Source of the DNA: CAZDWZ01 sp964509425
GTDB taxonomy: Bacteria; Bdellovibrionota_C; UBA2361; SZUA-149; CAZDWZ01
Assembly (NCBI GenBank): GCA_964509425.1
Contig: CAZDWZ010000007.1
Span: forward strand, 248,001-312,000
Length of the DNA stretch: 64,000 bases
Direction of reading: 5' to 3'
This document shows positions 7,319-16,330 of this stretch, piece by piece; within the stretch, counting starts at the first letter, position 1; every line of letters begins with the position of its first letter. The translations under genes and the position numbers were made by a program. The notes under the pieces were generated by a model, which was not told the origin of the DNA, searched no databases, and worked only from the letters and a program-made list of their open reading frames with translations.

Positions 7319-8362
7319 TTATTCCGCCAGAGTCTCGTTTATGACTCGACGTAATTTGGCGGGGACATCAAACGATTGCCCACGCCGCGGGAACACCCCG
7401 CTCAGCCCCTGCATCTCTTTGCTCTCTTGAAGATATCGAACGAGATCCCCAGATCTTGCCGCTTCGATAAGAAGAGCCGCGGCGTCATATCCATAAAACG
7501 CCTCTGAGGGCGGTGACTCTGAAAATCGCTTGCGATAGAGCTCGACGAACTCTCGCGCTTTGGTTGAATCAGGAGCGGGAAAGAGTGTCCCCACAAGAGC
7601 GCCTTCCGAAGCTTTAATTTCAGACGGGTTGAAAACGTTTACGCCGCCGATAAAAGGCCCTGAATATCTCTGTGCTCTCAGAAGCTTCGTCAAAGGAGCG
7701 AGATGCGGAGGGTTTACAAACAGTACGAGACCGTCTGGATTTCGTCCTCGGATCTTCGTCGCGAGCGGCGCCATGTCCACGTCCGAAGGTTGAATCGTCT
7801 CTGTGAACTGGATACGGCCGGGGTTTTTTGCGGCAAATAGATTCATGAAGTCGACCATGGTTTCTTGCTGGGTCGCAACGACACCCATGGACTTTAGGTT
7901 CAGCGACTTGCCTTCAGTCGTCAGCAGCTCCATCTGGTCTTCATTCGCCATGAAAAGCCGAAACACAAAATTTTTCTCTCGGCTGAATCCATCCGCTCCA
8001 CTAATACCGATGAGCGGCACTTTTCTCCGCTCGGCAATCTCTGCCACTGCCGTAGAAGAGCCGCCTCCGAAAGTAACCAATGCAGACACGTTCTCGGCGA
8101 GTAATTTGGTAGCCGCAGTCACCGCGTTCTTCGACGAAAATTGATCGTCCTCCACGACGAACTTCACCGCTTTTGAAGCACCTTGCGTTTCGTCTGCTAA
8201 TGTCATTCCGTTGATGATGTGCTTGCCCCACCACGCCGCGACACCACTCTGAGCGATGATGAATCCAACAGTCGGCGACCGGGAAGGCTCAGCAGCGAAA
8301 GCCGGAGCTCCGCCCGCAAAAATGATCGAGGCGAGAAGGATAAGAGCGAATCGCATCTTCAT
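7319..8362 (-). CDS. Periplasmic type-1 binding protein (branched-chain amino-acid/Leu family), copy B
   Basis: A 347-residue protein with signal peptide (FALILLASIIFAGGAPAFAA). The mature part is a type-1 periplasmic binding fold: PTVGFIIAQSGVAAWWGKHI, NGMTLADE, VTFGGGSSTAVAEIAERRKV, PLIGISGADGFSREKNFVFR and GYDAAALLIEA. This is the layout of LivJ/LivK-type proteins that deliver amino acids, urea or aromatic acids to ABC permeases. Its ATG overlaps the stop of the preceding gene (ATGA), so the two are translationally coupled. No permease or ATPase gene is nearby, so the pair may work with a distant transporter or as sensors. Ligand unknown. Confidence 0.82.
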   Translation of the reverse strand: MKMRFALILLASIIFAGGAPAFAAEPSRSPTVGFIIAQSGVAAWWGKHIINGMTLADETQGASKAVKFVVEDDQFSSKNAVTAATKLLAENVSALVTFGGGSSTAVAEIAERRKVPLIGISGADGFSREKNFVFRLFMANEDQMELLTTEGKSLNLKSMGVVATQQETMVDFMNLFAAKNPGRIQFTETIQPSDVDMAPLATKIRGRNPDGLVLFVNPPHLAPLTKLLRAQRYSGPFIGGVNVFNPSEIKASEGALVGTLFPAPDSTKAREFVELYRKRFSESPPSEAFYGYDAAALLIEAARSGDLVRYLQESKEMQGLSGVFPRRGQSFDVPAKLRRVINETLAE

Positions 8363-9483
8363 AATCCCGACGTTGTCAGCAGCTCGACTTTCTCGTTTTT
8401 GATTGTCTTTAGAACTACCCGCGGATTTAGGTATTGTTCGCCATTCTCCGCTCGAACGAAGGAAACCGGGCCACACTTCGTCAAAAGGCCGTTTGTTGTC
8501 TTCAACACTTCGAACCATCCGGTTCCTGTCGCCGCCCCTTTGAGGGATTTTACAACCGCCTCAAGAAGCGCATGGGTCGAGCAGGCGGTGGCGATTTGAC
8601 TCTCTGCCGTGTAGTTCAAACGATATTGTTCGTTGAATTCTGGCGGAACGTCGATATTCACGAAGACGGAGTTCTCCATTGCCCCCTTCGCCGCTTTGAT
8701 CTCATCCGGACTTTCGAAGATATCGGTTCCAAAGATTGGAAGTGTTAACCCGCGTCCCTCAAATTGATTGAAAAACGCCCGAACTTGTCCAGGCAGCAAA
8801 TAGACCCCAAGTGCATCACAGTCTTTGGGTGAAAATTTTGCAATCGCCGATTTGAAATCGAGATCGGTGGGCAGAAAACGTTGTACGATCTTCAGAGTCA
8901 TCACCCCGTTTGACTCATTCAACCTTCGTTCGAGTGATTTCATCTCGGAAAGTAGGTAGTCATTCTCAGTCAGAACCATGCAAATTCGTGAGTATTTTTT
9001 CAAAAGGAAATGGTTCGCGAGCACCGTTGCGAAATCTATCGCCGGTGAGGTCATGCTGAATGCAAACTGTTTGCCTTTCGTCATAAGGTTCGCGCTGCAA
9101 AATAGCGCGGTCGGAATCTTCAACTGTTCTGCAAGTGGGATCACTGCAAGAGACGTCGGGCAGCCCAGATTGATGACAAACTGTACCTTGTCCTGTGATG
9201 TTAGTTTTCTGAAAGCGGTAATCGCTGTTTGAGGATTGTACGCAGAATCTTCAAATACAAACTGCAAGTGTTCGAGATCGTCCGGCATATTCCGAGCTGC
9301 GAGCTTGATGCCGTTCTGCATTGCTATTCCGAATTCGGCGAGAGGACCGGTGAGAGGAACGATCACGCCGACCTTCATCACGACGGGCGTTTCTGGTTTC
9401 GGTGACTCGATCGCCAAACAATTGCCTGCTGATACTCCGATCAGAGCGACAACCGAGATGAAACACTTGAACACAGTCGCCAT
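8359..9483 (-). CDS. Periplasmic type-1 binding protein (branched-chain amino-acid/Leu family), copy A
   Basis: A 374-residue secreted protein (signal about 1-24, SVVALIGVSAGNCLA). Mature region: VMKVGVIVPLTGPLAEFGIA, MQNGIKLAARN, VFEDSAYNPQTAITAFRKL and GCPTSLAVIPLAEQLKIP, typical of Leu/Ile/Val-binding family lobes. AAGGGG sits 5 bases before the ATG. First gene of a two-gene operon with the protein above; they are distant paralogues of similar length, so a duplication or a two-component receptor is likely. No transport subunits are linked. Confidence 0.84.
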   Translation of the reverse strand: MATVFKCFISVVALIGVSAGNCLAIESPKPETPVVMKVGVIVPLTGPLAEFGIAMQNGIKLAARNMPDDLEHLQFVFEDSAYNPQTAITAFRKLTSQDKVQFVINLGCPTSLAVIPLAEQLKIPTALFCSANLMTKGKQFAFSMTSPAIDFATVLANHFLLKKYSRICMVLTENDYLLSEMKSLERRLNESNGVMTLKIVQRFLPTDLDFKSAIAKFSPKDCDALGVYLLPGQVRAFFNQFEGRGLTLPIFGTDIFESPDEIKAAKGAMENSVFVNIDVPPEFNEQYRLNYTAESQIATACSTHALLEAVVKSLKGAATGTGWFEVLKTTNGLLTKCGPVSFVRAENGEQYLNPRVVLKTIKNEKVELLTTSGL

Positions 9484-9715
9484 GCATGCCCCTTACTGAA
9501 TTGATCTCATGATTTATCGTGTCGTCCGACGTCGGCACTGGAGCCACTCAGGCAGCTCGAGCCGTTCCCGACGGACTTCGGTATACCATATTGCGAATTA
9601 CTTCTTGGATCAAAATCCCAAGTCCACTGCTTCAATAGGATTCCGTTTCAGAATCACCCAGACACCGAAGCGAATTTACCCAGACAAGGGAGTTTCCGTC
9701 GGCTACAATGGAGGG

Positions 9716-9964
9716 ATGAAAAAGCGACGTCGGCGACGGAGGATTCGGATTCCTGCGGTATTGTGGGTCATCCTGCTCGCGGTATGCATTCTGCCGTTTC
9801 GACAATTCTTGGTCGCCTATGAATATCAAAGCGCGGAGAATTTCTTCGAAGAAGCCCTCCTTTGGGCATCGGTTGCCGGCGCTCTGCTCGTGCTACCCCT
9901 CGCAGCATTCCTATTCTGGCGAAGAATGAAGAAAAAACCGGCCGATCGATTCCCCTCGAAATGA
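9716..9964 (+). CDS. Small basic membrane protein of unknown function
   Basis: An 82-residue protein: a run of Lys/Arg at the N-terminus, one membrane span (PAVLWVILLAVCILPF), a short acidic loop, a second span (LWASVAGALLVLPLAAFLFW), and a basic tail. It has positive ends inside and a short periplasmic loop, if real. GGAGGG touches the ATG, closer than usual. No family recognised. The N-terminal extension back to 9509 is unlikely. Confidence 0.48.
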   Translation: MKKRRRRRRIRIPAVLWVILLAVCILPFRQFLVAYEYQSAENFFEEALLWASVAGALLVLPLAAFLFWRRMKKKPADRFPSK

Positions 9965-10319
9965 GCAGGGAAGCCAATTCGTCGGACGGGAGCAAATTCT
10001 TGTGCAAGTTGTCTATTCTCACAGTCCATACTATCGTCTCCGGCCTCCGTCCGAGGCCGTCGGCCGTGCTGTTCTTTGTTGTCCTCAATCGAGTCTCTTA
10101 CATTTTGCCGTCAACGATGTCGCTTCAAGGATTTGCATCGCCGACGGCGAAGGCAATAGTGGTTTTCGGATACTCAAGCTCAACGAGCACAGCGCGATGA
10201 AGACAGTGCGGCGCCTGGTGTTTTCCAGTTAATATGGAGAATATTGGGCGTCGTTCCCGTGTCCCGAGGTGTGTCTCGAGATCCACTGTCCCTGTCACCT
10301 GTGCGAAGGAGATGTCGGT
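9965..10319. other. 355-bp stretch without a supported gene
   Basis: Holds the upstream region of the foreign SDR gene. The change from host-type to GC-rich sequence falls at about 10290-10340. I see no clear promoter or repeat. Confidence 0.4.
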
Positions 10320-11144
10320 ATGAGCAACATGGATCCCCTGTTCGGAGTCCGAGATCAAAACGTCGTCATCCCCGGAGGAAGCGGCGGGCTGGGCAGCGTG
10401 ATCGCCGCCGGGTTCGCGGCCCGCGGCGCGAACGTGTGCGTCACCAGCCGCACGCTCGCGAAGGCCGAGGAGGTCGCGCGCGGCATCGGTCCGAACTGCT
10501 TCGGTCTCGCCCTCGACGTCGCCGACCCCGACTCGATTGCGAGCTTCGTCGCCGCGGTCGGCGCGCGATTCCCCGTCGTGAACACCCTGATCAACGCGGC
10601 CGGCGGCAATCACCCGGACGCTACGGTCAAGCCGGACGCGAGTCCCTTCGCGATCTCGCCGGTCGCGATCGAGGCCGTCTTCCGGGCCAACTACTTCGGG
10701 TCGGTCTTCCTGCTGAACGCGATGGCACCGCTCCTCATCGACAGCGGCACTCACGCGGTGTCGATCGTGAACGTCGGTTCGATGTCGGGCATCGTCTCCC
10801 TCACCCGAGTGGGCTTCTACTCGGCGGCCAAGGCGGCGCTCCACAACACGACCCAGTTCTACGCGAACGAGCTGGCTCGGCGGTTCGGTGATCGCGTGCG
10901 GGTAAACGCCCTCGCGCCGGGGTTCTTCCCGGCGGAGCAGAACATGGGGTTGCTCTTCACCGATGCCACCCGGACCACGCTCACCCCGCGCGGGCAGGAC
11001 ATCATCCGCCACACGCCCATGGGGCGATTCGGGAAGCCGGAGGAACTGGTCGGCGGCAGCATCTTCCTCGCGTCGGAGGCGAGCAGGTTCGTGACGGGTC
11101 AGGTGATCGCCATCGACGGCGGGTTCATCGCCTCGACGATCTGA
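10320..11144 (+). CDS. SDR oxidoreductase, D-mannonate oxidoreductase type
   Basis: A 274-residue short-chain dehydrogenase. It has an NAD(P)-binding motif VVIPGGSGGLGSVIA near residue 15, then NAAGGNHPDAT, the active-site region VNVGSMSG with Ser, catalytic YSAAK (Tyr-x3-Lys) and a C-terminal VTGQVIAIDGGF. The NAAGGNHP stretch is typical of the SDR clade annotated as D-mannonate oxidoreductase (mannonate/fructuronate interconversion in hexuronate breakdown); the substrate remains inference. GAAGGAG lies about 8 bases before ATG 10320. Codon use is strongly GC-ending, unlike flanking host genes; single-gene foreign insert. Confidence 0.85.
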   Translation: MSNMDPLFGVRDQNVVIPGGSGGLGSVIAAGFAARGANVCVTSRTLAKAEEVARGIGPNCFGLALDVADPDSIASFVAAVGARFPVVNTLINAAGGNHPDATVKPDASPFAISPVAIEAVFRANYFGSVFLLNAMAPLLIDSGTHAVSIVNVGSMSGIVSLTRVGFYSAAKAALHNTTQFYANELARRFGDRVRVNALAPGFFPAEQNMGLLFTDATRTTLTPRGQDIIRHTPMGRFGKPEELVGGSIFLASEASRFVTGQVIAIDGGFIASTI

Positions 11145-11350
11145 CCGGTCGGTGGCTCGGCTGTCAGGACAATTTCAAATCCCTGGAGGATAACTTCAGT
11201 GCTACGAAATCGGCGGCGGTGAAGGTTGCAGTACTTGCCCTTCGCCGCCGTCGATCCCACACCAAGCCGAATCGGACACGGGAAGGTTCAACTCTTACGT
11301 GCGACTCTTTTGTCGGAGCTCCGTCTCCTGCCAAGACCTCAGGGATAACC

Positions 11351-11378
11351 GCCCGGACACGCATCGGCGCATCCGGGC
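11351..11378 (-). terminator. Hairpin behind the small foreign gene
   Basis: 7-bp perfect stem gcccgga (11351-11357) with tccgggc (11372-11378), 28 bases past the stop of the 11406 gene. No T-run. Confidence 0.35.
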
Positions 11379-11405
11379 CAGAACATACAACTCCGGCTCT
11401 CGTCA

Positions 11406-11771
11406 TCACGCGGCCGAATCCGGCGTCACGACTTCGAGCACTCCCACGAGCTTCGTCTTCTGGAGAATCAGCGTCCCGCCGGTCGCCTTGCTGCGGTGAG
11501 CGATCGCCGCCGGAACGCCGCCGTCTTGCACGATCAGCGTCATCCCCGGCCCGAAGTCCTTCGTCTCGCCGTCCTTGACCTCGACGGTCCAGCAGCCGAT
11601 CACGACCGTGATCATGACCGCCTCGTTCTCCGCGGCGGCGTGGTAATCGCCGAACCCGCATTCCTCGCGCGTCTCCACCTCACCTCCGCCGGTGAGCTTT
11701 CCCCCCGGCAACTTCACGCTGCCGAAGGCGGCCTTGCCGCCCTTGTTAATAATCGCCGGAAACACCGTCAT
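11406..11771 (-). CDS. Small GC-rich protein of unknown function
   Basis: A 121-residue protein with a high beta content by eye (FGDYHAAAENEAVMITVVIG, CWTVEVKDGETKDFGPGM). It has no signal peptide and no family that I recognise. GGAGGA about 8 bases before the ATG supports the gene. Codons are strongly GC-ending, like the SDR gene 260 bases away and on the opposite strand. The stretch between the two looks like host DNA, so they may be two separate inserts. Confidence 0.62.
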   Translation of the reverse strand: MTVFPAIINKGGKAAFGSVKLPGGKLTGGGEVETREECGFGDYHAAAENEAVMITVVIGCWTVEVKDGETKDFGPGMTLIVQDGGVPAAIAHRSKATGGTLILQKTKLVGVLEVVTPDSAA

Positions 11772-11999
11772 CAGTCATCCTCCGGTTCGAGACATGGGCT
11801 TTGATCGCTCTTCACCTGACACAGAACCTTTGCCCCTGAGGTCCTGCGCATGGGTGCGGTCACCGATGCACAAGATTTATGTGAATACGAACTTGAGAGG
11901 AGAAATGATCAAGGTCTGATCGAGAGAAACTTTTCTCCCGCCGACGGACGCCGGACTATAGGAGAGCCCGCAGTGAAACTCAAACCGCTCGAGAACCCC

Positions 12000-12030
12000 C
12001 GAATCCGGAGAGAGTAATTCTCCGGATTCG
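12000..12030 (-). terminator. 12-bp perfect hairpin
   Basis: cgaatccggaga (12000-12011) pairs with tctccggattcg (12019-12030), loop gagtaat. It ends 4 bases from the stop of the minus-strand membrane gene. No T-run. Confidence 0.55.
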
Positions 12031-12034
12031 TTCG

Positions 12035-12319
12035 TCATCTCGTAAACTGTGGATAATCAAGTTTAAGTGGATATCCGAGCACCATCAACGAAGTGTATTC
12101 AGCAGTCCCGAAGCCAAAGACAAGAATCAGGACCCACAAAACCACGCGGAGAAATAATGGAGATTGGCAAGCAATTCCATTCATCAGACACAAAACAGAG
12201 AGGATAAGAAGCGCATACCCGATGTCCATTCGCTGACCAGCAAGCCCGATGATCAATGCAACGGCAAGAAATCCAGTCGCGGCAAGGAATGAAACGCGAG
12301 CTGCTCCAGATGACCCCAT
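12035..12319 (-). CDS. Small integral membrane protein of unknown function
   Basis: A 94-residue, strongly hydrophobic protein with three likely membrane spans (FLAATGFLAVALIIGLAG; IGYALLILSVLCLMNGIA; LFLRVVLWVLILVFGFGT). No family recognised. GGAGAGG lies about 12 bases before the ATG. A strong hairpin follows the stop. Confidence 0.6.
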   Translation of the reverse strand: MGSSGAARVSFLAATGFLAVALIIGLAGQRMDIGYALLILSVLCLMNGIACQSPLFLRVVLWVLILVFGFGTAEYTSLMVLGYPLKLDYPQFTR

Positions 12320-12379
12320 GTGCCGCTTAGCCTCTCCGTTTATCTTCGGACATATTTAACGCCCTTTTTATCCGACAAG

Positions 12380-13213
12380 CTAATCCGCATTGCTATGCGG
12401 CTCACAGGCATCCATCGCCGCATCAAGTCCTTCTACAAACCAAAGCTCGACTTCGGTCCCTTCGAATCGATCCCGGATTTCGCACAGAATTCCATAGAGT
12501 CCGGGATCAGCAAGAAGTTCCGCCGCCTCGAGAGCCAGCAGCCCAATCTCCTCGCGGCGCAGTTCTTTAGATATCAGCTTCGCAGCCTCTGGATGGCGCA
12601 CGCGAGCAAGTCCAAGAATTGCTTCACCTCTGAGTTCGTCGTCTTCTTCCGAAGACCTGGCGAGAAGGGCCGCACGAAGCGAAGGCGTGTCCGCACTCGA
12701 AAGACTTCCCAATGCGAAGGTAGCCCAATTTCTGATTTCCGTATCGACATCACCCGACAACTCGATGAGCGCGTCGGTGGCGTCGTCCGTATCCAAAGCC
12801 GCGAGGCCAAACGCCACACCAAATCGAACATCTCGTTCCGGATGATTCTTCAGTGCAACGAGCTTGGGGGAAGCAGCGGGGTCGGCACGATGTCCGAGCG
12901 CTGTTGCGGCAGCCGCAATTATCCGTGGATCGTCGTTGTTGAGAAGCTGGAGGAGGATCTTCACGGATTCTTCTCGAAAAGTACAATCGAGGCATCCCAG
13001 TTGCCCAAGAATTTCAATCCCGAGTAGGCGCTTCGCGCCTTCTTCCGCTCCAGCGAGCGCTGCTCCGATCTTGAATTCCTCCTCCCCTCCTCGGGCGTGA
13101 ATCACCAGGAGGAGGGCTTCCCGCTCATTCTCATCCTCAGTCTTCGCGATTACCTCCATAAGGTCGGCACTCGGTCGAGGGTCACGCTCTGCAATGATGG
13201 TCCGTTCATCCAT
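12380..13213 (-). CDS. HEAT-repeat protein
   Basis: A 277-residue cytoplasmic acidic protein built of HEAT-like helical pairs: LGIEILGQLGCLDCTFREES, DPRIIAAAATALGHRADPAA, DVRFGVAFGLAALDTDDATD, EIRNWATFALGSLSSADTPS and LRGEAILGLARVRHPEAAKL. Such repeats form protein-binding scaffolds; the partner is unknown. The ATG at 13213 has GGGAG at good distance (9 bases), while the in-frame ATG at 13222 lies only 2-3 bases from it. Host-type codons, single gene. Confidence 0.85.
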   Translation of the reverse strand: MDERTIIAERDPRPSADLMEVIAKTEDENEREALLLVIHARGGEEEFKIGAALAGAEEGAKRLLGIEILGQLGCLDCTFREESVKILLQLLNNDDPRIIAAAATALGHRADPAASPKLVALKNHPERDVRFGVAFGLAALDTDDATDALIELSGDVDTEIRNWATFALGSLSSADTPSLRAALLARSSEEDDELRGEAILGLARVRHPEAAKLISKELRREEIGLLALEAAELLADPGLYGILCEIRDRFEGTEVELWFVEGLDAAMDACEPHSNAD

Positions 13214-13415
13214 GAAGTACATCTCCCGTTCAAATCAGTCTTGGTGGCGTTTGACTAACTCAAATTCCGCTGGGGAACAAAAGAAGTTTCAGGGGAAAAT
13301 TTCCTCGTGCTTCCCTCCTCACAGGCTATCCGTCAAAATGTAGCTGGTCGATCCATACGTCATCACGAGAGATTGCGCTGACCAGATGCTGGATTGTATG
13401 GATCGAGCGAAAACT

Positions 13416-14684
13416 TCATTGAATTTGCAGTCGCTTCGAACCCGTCGATTGGAGCTTGAGACGTCCTTTCTCGGAAATCGCGGTATCTCTGATAACAAGC
13501 GTCCTCAGATTCAAGAGACCGGCGAGAGTTTCCACCGACTCGTCCGAAACTTTTGTCGAATTGAGCGAGAGATACTCAAGCCGACTCAATCGTCCGAGAA
13601 GCTTCACACCCGGATCCCCAATCGCCGTGTCATGGAGAAACAACCACCGGAGATTTTCAAGCGAAGAAATCGTTTCCAACGCGTCGTCATCAATTTTGGT
13701 GCCCGCCAAACTAAGATGCATCAAGGTCTTCAACCCGCCGAGCGATTTCACACCCTGTGAAGAAATTGGATTTCGCCGTAGACTGAGGCTCTCGATTTTC
13801 GGGAGCTGAGCGAGCTCCGGCATCATCGAATCTTCGATCTGATTGCCGCCAAGCTGCAAAATGCGAACCTTTTTAAGGCTTCCCAACGCTTGAAGATCCG
13901 GAAACGTCAGCTGCGTCGGACCAAGACTGACCCGCTCGAGGTTCGGAAACTCTGCGAGCTGTGACGAACCCGCTGCGCTCAACCCTTGGCCCGCCGCAAC
14001 GGCATAGAGCGAATCTCGGTATTGCGAGAGAGCGGCGGTCTGAGCGCTGCTTAGCTGAGTGAGCGTGTCGAGCAGCATGCCCTGCACAAAGATTACTCCA
14101 TTCAGCGGTCCCTCGACCGGTGCTTCAGGACCGAGCGGACCGGCAACCTTTTCAAGTTGCGACTCAAACAACGGTCGAATCGCCTTTAGACATGTACCGC
14201 TATCGGAGTGTCTGGTCTTTCGCAGGAAAACAAGATACCGGCCCTTGTTGAAGGCGATAAATTCGTCGGCTGGAGCACGCGAGAAACTTTCGACGAGCTT
14301 CTTCGCCCACCCTTCATTCCGCATCGCGAGATAGTTCACCATGAGGAGTGGATCGCCCGGATTTTTCTCGTAGACGAAGTAGGACGAATACAGCGTCGTC
14401 AAGCTCGAGATCATCTCTGCGTCTCTCCCGACAAGGAAACCGAGATGCGTGTGGTATTGCTGGTCAGTCCCTGTCCGGTAAGGAGAAAGGAACATCGTGC
14501 TTTCGTTCTGGGCCAACGGACAAGACTTCCGAATCACCTCAAGAGCAGGGAGAGCCTTGAGGACAATTTGTTTTGATATTGCCGCCGGCCCGTTCGTTTC
14601 AACCGCACACTCCACGCACTCGTTCCGGTTGTCGGCAAACGCGGGTATCGCAATCAAGAACACGCAAATGAAAAGATATTTCAT
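13416..14684 (-). CDS. Secreted leucine-rich-repeat protein
   Basis: A 422-residue exported protein. The signal peptide is residues 1-17 (YLFICVFLIAIPAFA). The middle part (about 20-240) is a cysteine-containing domain of no known family. From about 250 on there are at least seven leucine-rich repeats of 23-24 residues (LKKVRILQLGGNQIEDSMMP, IESLSLRRNPISSQGVKSLG, LMHLSLAGTKIDDDALETIS, LRWLFLHDTAIGDPGVKLLG). This type resembles the LRR_6/RNI class. A role in binding proteins outside the cytoplasm is likely. The ATG at 14684 has AAGGA 7 bases upstream. Confidence 0.86.
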   Translation of the reverse strand: MKYLFICVFLIAIPAFADNRNECVECAVETNGPAAISKQIVLKALPALEVIRKSCPLAQNESTMFLSPYRTGTDQQYHTHLGFLVGRDAEMISSLTTLYSSYFVYEKNPGDPLLMVNYLAMRNEGWAKKLVESFSRAPADEFIAFNKGRYLVFLRKTRHSDSGTCLKAIRPLFESQLEKVAGPLGPEAPVEGPLNGVIFVQGMLLDTLTQLSSAQTAALSQYRDSLYAVAAGQGLSAAGSSQLAEFPNLERVSLGPTQLTFPDLQALGSLKKVRILQLGGNQIEDSMMPELAQLPKIESLSLRRNPISSQGVKSLGGLKTLMHLSLAGTKIDDDALETISSLENLRWLFLHDTAIGDPGVKLLGRLSRLEYLSLNSTKVSDESVETLAGLLNLRTLVIRDTAISEKGRLKLQSTGSKRLQIQ

Positions 14685-14771
14685 GGTGAGTCCTTTCAGT
14701 CCCTCTCTAGGTTCGGAAAAGAATCCCACAAATTGCTGCGAAGCGCAGCGAGATTTCGATTCGGAAGGTCG

Positions 14772-16124
14772 CTATCTTGAAGACTCTTTTTTCTCCATCT
14801 CATCCAGCGCGGGTTTCACGGTCTCGCGGAAGAACGTCTCGGCCGCCTTATACGTCTTTTCATTGGCTTCCTTCCGGAATTCGGCATTCGTGAAAAGCTG
14901 GTAATAGACGGCGAGCCGTTGATTCGGTGTGTCCGTCGCCCACCCCCGGGCTGCTGCGGCGGCATGCACGCCCTCGGACACGAATTGGTTACAAAGAGCA
15001 TACCCCGGCACTTTGCTCGGGTCAGCGAATGTAAGACTGTATGCGATCCCTATAGTATTTTCTTTCGGTTGACACGCCATGCTGACGATGTCGGACCAGA
15101 GTTCGTTGCATTGCCGAACGGTGTAATCTTTCCCACCGTATTTGACCAATGTTCTTGCTTCCAGCTCGTTCGTGCGGGGGCCGAAGAGCGTCGGGTATTG
15201 TGCATAGAGCAGTGCATGTCCCGCTTCGTTGGCAAACGTCGAGTTGTCGGTCTGCACCCTAAGCGTCTCGAGCGCTTTCCCAGTTACGACCTTCTGCCGC
15301 TCGAACTCTTTGTAATCGACATGCCACACATCCTTGAAGCGGACCGCATAGCCATACCCGAGCGACGGTTTGGTTGAGGCACCGAGCGTCGCCATATTCG
15401 CGGCGTCTCCGAGCGACGGGTCGTTTGCAACATATTGCGTTACGTTCCCGACTCTAACAGTGCCTCCCGGCATACCGCCGACGGGCGGAATCGTTACGGC
15501 CCGTTCAGGCTCCTTCTTATCGAGTTCCATGAGTTGAAATACGACCCGAGCAACCGGCTGACCTTTGTCGTCGTTCCCGAGCGTTTTAATACCGGCGGTA
15601 AGAACGTATCCCGACTTCCAGAGGAGGATTTGAAGCTCACGGAGCTTTTCGACTGTATTCTCTGCCTTTGATTCGAATCCAACAGCGTCGCACGCTTTCC
15701 GGTGCATTTCTGAGACTTGGGATTCAAGTGACTTGATCGCTTCATCACGAGGCAGAGCGCCCGCCAGGCGATCGGTTTTTGCTTTCTGAACGAGATCCTT
15801 GTTCGCCTCAATAATTGGCTCGACGACCGCTTTATTCACTTTCGCCGCATCCGCCGGGGTCACACTGATCTTGGAGTCCCTGGCGACATCGCCAAGTGTG
15901 ACGGGCGGGCCGGCTTTCGGTTCAAGCAACAATCCAACGTTACTTATTTCAACGCCCAGCCCAGCTTCCGGCCTCCATGGCGGAAGTTGCAGTGGGAGTT
16001 CGTCCGGTCTTGCAAGTACGTCAACTCCAGGAAGGACCGGAGTTGGTGAAGAGTCTCTACTCAGCATGGAAGTGCCCCTCAATAGAACGAAACGCACAGC
16101 AGTTGCCGTTGCAGCGAGTCGCAT
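14772..16124 (-). CDS. Protein of unknown function with an AGHALL motif
   Basis: A 450-residue protein without a clear signal peptide. Residues about 310-325 read STFANEAGHALLYAQYPTLF. This resembles the HEAGHAL zinc-peptidase motif, but the first His is Asn, so a standard catalytic zinc site is lacking. A second region has five or more Cys/Trp residues (RQCNELWSDIVSMACQ). The N-terminal half contains coiled-coil-like helices (AIKSLESQVSEMHRKACDAV). No family recognised. A weak ribosome site (AAGAAG) precedes the ATG. Possibly co-transcribed with the LRR gene 87 bases downstream. Confidence 0.72.
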   Translation of the reverse strand: MRLAATATAVRFVLLRGTSMLSRDSSPTPVLPGVDVLARPDELPLQLPPWRPEAGLGVEISNVGLLLEPKAGPPVTLGDVARDSKISVTPADAAKVNKAVVEPIIEANKDLVQKAKTDRLAGALPRDEAIKSLESQVSEMHRKACDAVGFESKAENTVEKLRELQILLWKSGYVLTAGIKTLGNDDKGQPVARVVFQLMELDKKEPERAVTIPPVGGMPGGTVRVGNVTQYVANDPSLGDAANMATLGASTKPSLGYGYAVRFKDVWHVDYKEFERQKVVTGKALETLRVQTDNSTFANEAGHALLYAQYPTLFGPRTNELEARTLVKYGGKDYTVRQCNELWSDIVSMACQPKENTIGIAYSLTFADPSKVPGYALCNQFVSEGVHAAAAARGWATDTPNQRLAVYYQLFTNAEFRKEANEKTYKAAETFFRETVKPALDEMEKKESSR

Positions 16125-16281
16125 TACTCTTCTTATGGAGACATTAAGACGGACACATCAAACAGACTCGTTTCGAATTCTTTCAAACAGCTGCCAAGCA
16201 GCATTCACAAAAACGCCAGTGGACTGGCGAGTAGCTCAGCCGTACGCGCACCCGTGAAGAAATCCGGTTTCAGAGCCATTT

Positions 16282-16312
16282 TTCTAGCGTTCGATATGGA
16301 ATTATACTAGAA
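16282..16312. promoter_or_regulatory. Possible promoter/operator of the rSAM-UdgX operon
   Basis: ttctag (16282-16287) and ctagaa (16307-16312) form a 6-bp inverted repeat, with a -10-like TATACT at 16303-16308 between them, 20 bases before the GTG start. The -35 is weak. The arrangement could let a repressor block the -10, but the repeat is short and may be chance. Confidence 0.3.
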
Positions 16313-16330
16313 TATCCCAAAGGAGAAATC

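Noticed and set aside
10125..11012. Two long frames (10125-11012 minus, 10244-10891 plus) over the SDR gene
   Set aside because: Shadows caused by GC-ending codons; the SDR frame carries complete family motifs.
12320..13027. Plus-strand frame of 235 codons
   Set aside because: Antisense of the HEAT-repeat gene; no ribosome site and no domain.
16231..16239. gtagctcag resembling a tRNA D-loop
   Set aside because: No acceptor stem, anticodon stem or TTCGA loop in the right places.
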